From contig QNZT01000086.1 of the NCBI GenBank assembly GCA_003978455.1, forward strand, positions 1 to 12,869: a stretch of DNA of 12,869 bases, written 5' to 3'. Shown here piece by piece: positions 7,406 through 12,869 of the stretch. The translations under genes and the position numbers were made by a program. The number at the start of each line of letters is the position of its first letter. Position 1 is the stretch's first letter. The notes under the pieces were generated by a model. It had not been told where the DNA came from. It did not search any database and was given only the letters and a program-made list of their open reading frames with translations. This DNA comes from Sulfurospirillum sp. Lineage in GTDB: Bacteria; Campylobacterota; Campylobacteria; Campylobacterales; QNZT01.

Positions 7406-8401
7406 GTGGCAAAGCTCAGTTATAAAGATGCCGGTGTCGATATCGATGCCGGAAATGCATTTGTCGAAAACATCAAGCCTTTTGTCAAATCTACATTTGA
7501 CAGCAATGTCATCGGCGGAATCGGTTCGTTTGCCGGGGCATATGCGCTCCCGACAGGGTACAAAGAACCTGTTATGCTGGCTGCGACAGACGGTGTAGGT
7601 ACCAAGCTCAAACTGGCGATCGATGCGAAAAAGTTCGATACAGTCGGTATCGATTTGGTAGCAATGTGTGTCAACGACCTCATCTGCAACTTCGGTACCC
7701 CCTCCTTTTTTCTTGACTACTATGCGACATCTGAACTCAAAACAGAGGAAGCGACAGAGATCGTCAAAGGCATAGCAGAGGGATGCAGAGAGAGCGAATG
7801 TGCCCTTATCGGCGGTGAAACTGCCGAGATGCCGGGGATGTACGCCAAAGGCGACTTTGATCTTGCCGGTTTTGCGGTTGGGATCGCGGAAAAGTCGGAG
7901 ATGGATCGTCTCTCCCGTGTGCAGGAGGGTGATCTGCTGATCGCTCTGCCAAGCTCAGGTATCCACTCCAACGGCTATTCACTTGTGCGCAAACTCTTTT
8001 TTGAGAAACTCGGTATGCAGTTCGATGATGAGATCGACGGGAAAAAGCTGATCGACCTTCTGCTGACGCCGACACGCATCTATGTCAAAACCTTTAAAAA
8101 ACTGAAAAACCACATCAATGCACTGGCGCATATCACCGGCGGCGGGATTGTCGAGAACCTGCCCCGTGTTTTACCAGATACCATGAGCGCAGTCATTGAG
8201 AAAGACAAGATCCGCGTTTTGCCGGTCTTTGACTTCATGAAAGCACACGTCGAAGAGGACGAGATGTTCCGGACTTTCAATATGGGCGTGGGAATGGTAC
8301 TGGTTGTCAGCCCTGAAAATGCAGATTTTGCGCTGGAAAACTCTGACGGTTATCTGATCGGGAAGATGGAGAAAGGCGACGGTGTCGTCCGGATGGTTTA
8401 A
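7406..8401 (+). CDS. purM: Phosphoribosylformylglycinamidine cyclo-ligase (AIR synthetase)
   Basis: PurM closes the imidazole ring of the purine precursor, making aminoimidazole ribonucleotide from FGAM with ATP. The 331-residue length is that of the stand-alone enzyme. Conserved blocks include ATDGVGTKLKLA at about 61-72, the MCVNDLI stretch, the glycine-rich GGETAEMPGMY at about 137-147, and HITGGGI at about 242-248. The start is GTG, directly after the TAG of the upstream gene; MAKLSYKDAGVDID is the normal PurM N-terminus, so no other start is needed. A weak GGG-containing purine stretch inside the preceding gene may serve as the ribosome binding site. Confidence 0.97.
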   Translation: MAKLSYKDAGVDIDAGNAFVENIKPFVKSTFDSNVIGGIGSFAGAYALPTGYKEPVMLAATDGVGTKLKLAIDAKKFDTVGIDLVAMCVNDLICNFGTPSFFLDYYATSELKTEEATEIVKGIAEGCRESECALIGGETAEMPGMYAKGDFDLAGFAVGIAEKSEMDRLSRVQEGDLLIALPSSGIHSNGYSLVRKLFFEKLGMQFDDEIDGKKLIDLLLTPTRIYVKTFKKLKNHINALAHITGGGIVENLPRVLPDTMSAVIEKDKIRVLPVFDFMKAHVEEDEMFRTFNMGVGMVLVVSPENADFALENSDGYLIGKMEKGDGVVRMV

Positions 8402-8424
8402 GAGGGAAGAGGATGCCATTCAGG

Positions 8425-8509
8425 TTAACGCTGCCGGCGCTGGTGTACAAGTACACATCAGCTTGGTTCCGAGCTAGAATCGTGAAGCAGTTCACGATTC
8501 CTTAACGCT
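8425..8509. repeat. Two-hairpin intergenic element with flanking direct repeats
   Basis: Hairpin A (8439-8462) pairs GCTG and GTGTAC with GTACAC and CAGC around an AA loop, 10 base pairs with a 2-base bulge. Hairpin B (8477-8500) is a perfect 10-base stem GAATCGTGAA/TTCACGATTC with a GCAG tetraloop, and GAGC/GCTC (8471-8474, 8507-8510) may extend it. TTAACGCT occurs at both ends (8425-8432 and 8502-8509). No T-run follows either hairpin, so it is not a classical terminator. The element is clearly GC-richer than the DNA after it. It could be a REP/BIME-like repeat, a small non-autonomous mobile element, or an RNA structure at the end of the purM message that protects the 3' end. Confidence 0.6.
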
Positions 8510-8684
8510 CTCAGCTCAGCGCAGGACTCTCGCGCAGATAAACCGCACTTACATTTTCTACATTTACACGGATCAAAATCTCTTTTTATAGACAAAAATC
8601 AAATTATTTTAATTATATAAATACTTCTTACCATTTCGCTTAAAAACTATTCTCTAACTGTCGATATACCCGATATATAAACCA
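8510..8684. other. Intergenic DNA before the signalling gene
   Basis: After the hairpin element the DNA turns strongly AT-rich (about 8581-8640) and shows no ORF with a credible start. CGATATA occurs twice, at 8662-8668 and 8671-8677, and one of these (or the TATATA that follows the second) may be the -10 of the downstream gene. I cannot choose between them. Confidence 0.4.
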
Positions 8685-8696
8685 GATGTACATCAC

Positions 8697-8700
8697 AGGA
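8697..8700 (+). promoter_or_regulatory. Ribosome binding site that decides the start of the EAL protein
   Basis: AGGA lies six bases before the ATG at 8707. An in-frame ATG at 8686 would add seven residues but has no ribosome binding site, and the AGGA would then fall inside the coding sequence. The start at 8707 is preferred. Confidence 0.65.
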
Positions 8701-8706
8701 AAAAAT

Positions 8707-10833
8707 ATGAAAAAACAAAATGATCAGCTACTCTTTTTAGAAAATATCTCCAATATCGGCTATTTCAGTACCGACCTCGACGGCATCGTTCAGGAGTGGA
8801 ACAAAAGTGCTGAAGCGTTGTTTGGCTACAGCAAAGAGGAAGCTACAGGAAAAAAGCTGACTGAGCTTATCATTCCTGAGTATCTTCATGAAAAATTTCT
8901 TGAAGATTTTAAGCAGAAAAGTGCCATCTACGGTGATGAGGTAGAGTTTAAAAACAGAGAGAACCATACGGTAATGCTCTATACCAATACTCTCTTTACA
9001 GAAAACCGCTACTATGCCATTTGCATCGACACAAAAGTGTTTAAAATCACCAAAACAATGCAAAGCAGACTACATTCCGGCATGGAACCGTTGCAGGAGA
9101 AGGCGGAGATTATCCTGATATCGATCGACCGTAACGGTTACATCATAGACTTTAACCACTTTGCCGAAGAGCTGACCGGCTATAAAAAAGAGGAAGTGCT
9201 CGGTCGCAACTTTGTCGAACTCTTTCTGCCGAAGAGTTACAAAGAGAAAACGCTCAAACAGATTCAAAAGAGTTTCGCTACCAAACAGATTCTCATGAGC
9301 AACGACTTCCCGCTTACGTGCCGTAACGGTCAGAAGATCATCGTACACTGGGATCGATCTCTCATCACTAACAGACATGACAAAAAAGGTTCCCTGCTAC
9401 TGCTGGGAGAGCACAAATCACCGCAAAACAGCGCACAGGATCGACTGGAGTATCTGGCAAACTACGACTCGCTGACAGACCTACCCAACAAAAACCTACT
9501 CTATAACCGTCTGGAAAATGCTATCGGCAAGGCAGTGAGACAGCATCAGAATATGATTACAGTCTTTATCAATCTTGACAACTTTAAATCGATCAACCAC
9601 ACACTCGGATACACACTGGGTGACGAGATACTCAAAGAGACTGCCATGCGCCTACAGTCGGAACTTCGGGATTATGATACCGTCGCACGTTTCAGCAGTG
9701 ACGAATTTGTCATACTCTTTGAAAACATTCAAGATGAACTGGCTGCCGCAACTGTTGCCAAAAGGATCTCCGAACTCTTCAACAAACCTTATCAGATCAA
9801 CGGAAGTGAACTACTCATCAAAGCCAATATGGGTATTGCCTTTTTCCCTTCAGACGGCAACGACCCCAAAACATTGATCAAAAATGCCAATATGGCGATG
9901 TTGCGGGCAAAAGAGGACAAGCACAGCAATTTTCAATTTTTCAAAGCGGAGATTCATGAAGAGATCACGCGGCGGATAGAGATGGAGTCCAACATCCGAA
10001 AAGCGATCAAAAACAGGGAGTTTTATGTCGAATATCAACCGCTTGTCGATGCAAAAACAGAAACCATCATCGGTGCCGAAGCACTGGTGAGATGGAACCA
10101 TCCGGAACTTAAATACATACCTCCTCTGGACTTTATCCCGGTAGCGGAAGATACAGGCATGATACTGGAGATCGGAGAGATCGTACTTGATAACGCGATC
10201 CGCCAGATGCAGCAGTGGCACCAAAAAGGATATAGCGATCTTAAAATATCGGTCAATATCTCCGCCGTACAACTGCTACAGAGCAATCTGGTAGAAACTA
10301 TCGAGCATATTCTTCAGACAACAGGTTTTGATGCGCGCTATCTTCAACTGGAATTGACGGAAAGTACACTGATGCAAAATATCGACCGCGCTTCAGAGAT
10401 ACTCCACCAGTTTAAGGAAAAAGGCATACAGGTCTCTATTGATGATTTCGGTACAGGCTATTCGTCGCTCAGCTATCTGAAAAAGTTGCCGATCGACTCT
10501 CTTAAAATCGACCAGTCGTTCATCCACTCCGTACAGACAGACAAAAGCGACAAAGTGATCGTCAATACAATAATCGCGATGGGGCACAGTCTCGGACTTG
10601 AAGTCGTCGCAGAGGGTATCGAAACAACTGAGCAAAAAGCCTACCTGCAAAACCATCACTGTGATATACTGCAAGGGTTTCTGTTTGGAAGATCAGTTGA
10701 TCATACCACTTTCGAATCCATAATCGAAGGGAAAACCAGATTGCAAGATAAAACACAAGAGCACTCTCATGAAGTATTTGAGACAGAAGAAGCGTTGCGA
10801 AAGTTTACAACACCTATGAAAATCACATATTGA
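8707..10833 (+). CDS. PAS-PAS-GGDEF-EAL protein, probable c-di-GMP phosphodiesterase
   Basis: This 708-residue protein has no signal peptide or membrane segment. PAS domain 1 spans about residues 5-110 and PAS 2 about 130-240, with typical GYIIDFNHFAEELTGY. A GGDEF domain (about 249-410) and an EAL domain (about 428-675) follow. The cyclase site is degenerate: GGDEF reads SSDEF (330-334), and the metal-binding aspartate of the usual DxDxFK is Asn289. The inhibitory site RxxD (321-324) and the guanine-contacting Asn and Asp remain. The EAL domain keeps EALVR (458-462), Asn517, Glu549, DDFGTGYSS from 579, Lys600, Glu636 and Gln656. The protein is therefore likely a cytoplasmic, PAS-controlled phosphodiesterase, possibly with GTP or c-di-GMP binding at the dead cyclase domain. 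The signal sensed is unknown. Confidence 0.92.
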   Translation: MKKQNDQLLFLENISNIGYFSTDLDGIVQEWNKSAEALFGYSKEEATGKKLTELIIPEYLHEKFLEDFKQKSAIYGDEVEFKNRENHTVMLYTNTLFTENRYYAICIDTKVFKITKTMQSRLHSGMEPLQEKAEIILISIDRNGYIIDFNHFAEELTGYKKEEVLGRNFVELFLPKSYKEKTLKQIQKSFATKQILMSNDFPLTCRNGQKIIVHWDRSLITNRHDKKGSLLLLGEHKSPQNSAQDRLEYLANYDSLTDLPNKNLLYNRLENAIGKAVRQHQNMITVFINLDNFKSINHTLGYTLGDEILKETAMRLQSELRDYDTVARFSSDEFVILFENIQDELAAATVAKRISELFNKPYQINGSELLIKANMGIAFFPSDGNDPKTLIKNANMAMLRAKEDKHSNFQFFKAEIHEEITRRIEMESNIRKAIKNREFYVEYQPLVDAKTETIIGAEALVRWNHPELKYIPPLDFIPVAEDTGMILEIGEIVLDNAIRQMQQWHQKGYSDLKISVNISAVQLLQSNLVETIEHILQTTGFDARYLQLELTESTLMQNIDRASEILHQFKEKGIQVSIDDFGTGYSSLSYLKKLPIDSLKIDQSFIHSVQTDKSDKVIVNTIIAMGHSLGLEVVAEGIETTEQKAYLQNHHCDILQGFLFGRSVDHTTFESIIEGKTRLQDKTQEHSHEVFETEEALRKFTTPMKITY

Positions 10834-10835
10834 TT

Positions 10836-10874
10836 TGACGTTTTTACAGCATTTGTTATTGACATTTTACGTCA
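10836..10874. promoter_or_regulatory. Inverted repeat TGACGT/ACGTCA around the -35
   Basis: TGACGT at 10836-10841 and its exact reverse complement ACGTCA at 10869-10874 are separated by 27 bases. The inner part also holds TGAC-N7-GTCA (10860-10874), which overlaps the -35 and the spacer. TTGACGTTTTTAC and TTGACATTTTACG are near-copies 24 bases apart. This is a plausible operator for an activator or repressor, and the adjacent HTH protein is an obvious candidate. No binding family is recognised. Confidence 0.4.
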
Positions 10875-10887
10875 CATCTGCTATACT
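10859..10887 (+). promoter_or_regulatory. Strong sigma-70 type promoter for the recombinase-like gene and ccoG
   Basis: A perfect -35 TTGACA (10859-10864) and a -10 TATACT (10882-10887) are separated by 17 bases. This near-consensus arrangement is unusual for a lineage whose promoters normally lack a -35. Initiation is expected near 10894, about 30 bases before the GTG, with AAGG as ribosome binding site. Confidence 0.7.
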
Positions 10888-10922
10888 TCCCCCGTTTGTT
10901 AGTTTAACACAAAGGTTTAAGC

Positions 10923-11597
10923 GTGATCATAGCTTATCTTCGGGGGAAGAACCGTAACTTCTCTATTTCGTACCAGCAAGAGTATCTTATCGCATATGCT
11001 CTTGGAAAAGGTATTGCTATCGATCTTACTGAAATAGACGACGACCCTTTCTCAACCATCCTGGAAGAGCGAAAAACACTTTTGGATCTGATACACTCAC
11101 TCAAAAAGGGAGATCAAATCCTTATCTATGATTTGTGGGTTTTAAGTAAAAAAGTAGGTGAACTCACCAAGGTCTTTGATTGTATTTTGAAAAATGATGT
11201 CTCTATCATCGTCAGCCGACAGGATATCGTCATCAACAGTGACATACCGCTTCAAACGATCATCAGCCTGCTTTCTACCCAGAGAGAACAAAATCTGCAA
11301 ACAGAGAAGAAAGTGATGGGCAGACCGAAAGGAAGCTTTTCAAAGTCAAAATTCGATCCCTATAAAAGCCGGATTTTAGAGATGCTGGAAGCGGGTATTT
11401 CAGTAAGCGAGATAGCAAAGAAACTGGGAGTGAGCAGAAGCTCGCTGAAGGATTATATCAATTCGAGATCACTTAAAGAGATCATCGATTCTAAAAATAT
11501 TCCTCAGATAACCCATACGCAAAACAATCACTCTGTGGTACATACTCTGTCCCGGGAGTGTGACTTGAAAAACAAAACTCAATACAAGGATTCATAA
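10923..11597 (+). CDS. Serine-recombinase-fold protein lacking catalytic residues, with HTH; putative regulator
   Basis: This 224-residue protein begins at GTG with AAGG seven bases upstream. Residues 1-125 follow the resolvase/invertase N-terminal fold: AYLR at 4-7, RKTLLDLIHSLKKGDQILIYD at about 50-70, and DIPLQTIISLL at about 107-117. The nucleophilic serine of the usual R-V-S-T is Lys9. The usual LDRLGR reads LWVLSKK, so the catalytic Asp and both Arg are Trp72, Val73 and Lys76. Only Arg7 remains. A GRPKG linker (133-137) leads to a helix-turn-helix (about 150-182, AGISVSEIAKKLGVSRSSL), followed by a poorly conserved tail. I infer a DNA-binding protein without recombinase activity. Its stop overlaps the ccoG start (TAATG), suggesting a role linked to respiratory gene expression. 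A structural or nucleoid role is also possible. Confidence 0.75.
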   Translation: MIIAYLRGKNRNFSISYQQEYLIAYALGKGIAIDLTEIDDDPFSTILEERKTLLDLIHSLKKGDQILIYDLWVLSKKVGELTKVFDCILKNDVSIIVSRQDIVINSDIPLQTIISLLSTQREQNLQTEKKVMGRPKGSFSKSKFDPYKSRILEMLEAGISVSEIAKKLGVSRSSLKDYINSRSLKEIIDSKNIPQITHTQNNHSVVHTLSRECDLKNKTQYKDS

Positions 11598-12869
11598 TGG
11601 CTGAACAAGCGGCAGTAGCAAAAAAAAGCTCTAAACAGAGAATGGCTGAGTACCTCAAAGGCTGGATGCCCTACCGGTACAAACGATACTATACATTTGT
11701 CATAGCAACGATCTTTGCACTTGTGATTCCCTGGATCAAAATCAACGGTGCGCACTTTTTTCTTTTAAACTTTGACCATAAACAGATACACCTTTTCTTC
11801 CGCATTTTCGATATGCAGGAACTCTATATGATGCCGTTTCTGCTGATTTTCGGTTTCCTTTTTGTCTTTTTTCTGACAACACTGGGCGGTCGTGTCTGGT
11901 GCGGCTGGCTCTGTCCCCAGACCATTTTCAGGGTAATTTACAGAGACTTGATTCAGACCAAACTATTGCATATCCGAAAGTCGATCAAAAACAAGCAGAA
12001 AGAGCCAGAAGGGCAAACCGGCAAAAAAGCGATCGGTGTACTGATCTGGTCGATACTCTCTTTTATCGCAGCTGCCGACTTTATCTGGTTTTTCGTACCG
12101 CCTGAAGATTTTTTCAAATATATCCAGCATCCTGCTGAACACGGTGTCATGATGGGAACACTCTTTATCGTTGCAGGTTTTCTGATCTACGATATTGTCA
12201 AACTTAAAGAGGATTTCTGTATCTATGTCTGCCCCTATGCAAGGGTACAGTCTGTTATGTACGACGAAGAGACAATCCAAACCATCTACAACACCGATCG
12301 CGGCGGGCATATCTACAGTGACGACCAGGAAGTCAAACTGGTACACAACCTCAAAGAGCTTCATGAAAAAGAGGGCGAGAACGCAGAGTGTACGATGTGT
12401 GATGCCTGTGTAAGGGTCTGTCCGACACATATTGACATCAAACGGGGTACGCAGCTTGAGTGTATCAACTGTCTGGAGTGTGCCGATGCCTGTACACAGG
12501 TGATGGGAGCGTTAGGCAAACCTTCACTGATTACCTGGACCAGCTACTCAGCAATCGAAGAGCACAGAAAACCGAAGTTCCTGCGTTTCAGAACTATTGC
12601 CTATGCCATAGCACTTATAATTGCACTGGTCGGTCTCTTCTGGATGGGCAGCAAAAAAGAGTATATGTTGCTGAACATCAACAGAACCACTCAGCTGTAC
12701 AAGATCAAAGATGACGGTTCCGTCACCAACGTCTATAAGTTCCTCTTTCAAAATACACAGCGAGAACCGCATAAATACTATTTTGAAGTTGAAAGTCATC
12801 CTGAAATCAAAATTCAGAGACCTAAAGAGCCATTTAAACTCAGAGCAGGTCAGAAAGCCAATAAGATTG
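11597..12869 (+). CDS. ccoG: Cytochrome c oxidase accessory protein CcoG, 3' end cut
   Basis: CcoG (RdxA/FixG) is a membrane-bound polyferredoxin that helps deliver reduced copper to cbb3-type cytochrome oxidase. The visible 424 residues show transmembrane segments at about 31-49 and 79-97, then WCGWLCP (Cys102, Cys106), further segments at about 160 and 195, and FCIYVCPYARVQ (Cys208, Cys212). Two CxxCxxCxxxC 4Fe-4S clusters follow at 265-275 and 289-299, then a last helix at about 333-352. The start of the periplasmic Ig-like domain comes next, and the end lies outside the window. The ATG at 11597 overlaps the upstream stop and has AAGGA six bases before it. ccoNOQP may lie further right, but this cannot be seen. 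Confidence 0.95.
   Translation, partial: MAEQAAVAKKSSKQRMAEYLKGWMPYRYKRYYTFVIATIFALVIPWIKINGAHFFLLNFDHKQIHLFFRIFDMQELYMMPFLLIFGFLFVFFLTTLGGRVWCGWLCPQTIFRVIYRDLIQTKLLHIRKSIKNKQKEPEGQTGKKAIGVLIWSILSFIAAADFIWFFVPPEDFFKYIQHPAEHGVMMGTLFIVAGFLIYDIVKLKEDFCIYVCPYARVQSVMYDEETIQTIYNTDRGGHIYSDDQEVKLVHNLKELHEKEGENAECTMCDACVRVCPTHIDIKRGTQLECINCLECADACTQVMGALGKPSLITWTSYSAIEEHRKPKFLRFRTIAYAIALIIALVGLFWMGSKKEYMLLNINRTTQLYKIKDDGSVTNVYKFLFQNTQREPHKYYFEVESHPEIKIQRPKEPFKLRAGQKANKI

Noticed and set aside
8307..8495. A small minus-strand open frame covering the two hairpins
   Set aside because: It overlaps the 3' end of purM, has no ribosome binding site, and its sequence is explained by the palindromes.
8463..8500. 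A tRNA-like T-arm (GGTTCC followed by a stem)
   Set aside because: The loop does not match GTTCRANYC, and no acceptor or anticodon stem can be built around it.
8477..8500. A rho-independent terminator for purM
   Set aside because: The stem is perfect, but it is followed by CTTAACGCTC with no T-run on the plus strand, and the minus strand has none either.
8425..8509. An integron attC site suggested by GTTAACG and TTAACGC
   Set aside because: The core does not fit GTTRRRY/RYYYAAC, and there is no integrase or cassette array in view.
11963..12430. A 155-codon minus-strand open frame inside ccoG
   Set aside because: ccoG has intact cluster motifs across the whole stretch, so the antisense frame is a shadow.

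Overview
The window looks like the chromosome of a member of the Campylobacterota (former Epsilonproteobacteria), most like the Sulfurovum/Sulfurimonas group. The support is protein style (RF1, DapF, CoaE, SpeE and CcoG variants of that lineage), moderate-to-low GC, and gene neighbours typical of those genomes. This is a judgement from recognised families, not a database result. Most of the window is housekeeping DNA. No phage, IS transposase, CRISPR array, tRNA or rRNA is visible.

Layout. (1) 1-1097, minus: phosphoglucosamine mutase glmM, cut by the window edge. (2) 1357-2732, plus: rpsT (S20) and prfA (RF1), behind a clear -10 element and an unexplained terminator-like hairpin. (3) 2727-7005, minus: a compact run read from right to left, speE (spermidine synthase), coaE, dapF, a DinF-like MATE transporter and a DUF445 membrane protein. 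speE abuts coaE, dapF overlaps the MATE gene by 4 bases, and the last gene converges on prfA so that both stop codons lie in one TTATAA palindrome. (4) 7166-8401, plus: a 79-residue two-helix membrane protein directly abutting purM, divergent from speE. (5) 8402-8706: an intergenic region with two strong neighbouring hairpins bracketed by an 8-base direct repeat. (6) 8707-10833, plus: a PAS-PAS-GGDEF-EAL protein with a degenerate cyclase site (SSDEF) and an apparently intact phosphodiesterase site. (7) 10923-12869, plus: a serine-recombinase-fold protein that has lost its catalytic residues and carries a helix-turn-helix, translationally coupled (TAATG) to ccoG, the cytochrome oxidase assembly ferredoxin, which is cut by the right edge.

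How the genes fit together. glmM (cell-wall precursor), dapF (meso-diaminopimelate), coaE (coenzyme A), speE (polyamine), purM (purine), rpsT and prfA (translation) are core metabolism and growth. The signalling protein and the recombinase-like/ccoG pair form a more accessory right end. The most notable object is the dead recombinase. It has a near-consensus sigma-70 promoter flanked by TGACGT/ACGTCA arms and shares a start/stop overlap with a cbb3-type oxidase assembly gene, which suggests a recombinase fold repurposed as a transcription regulator.
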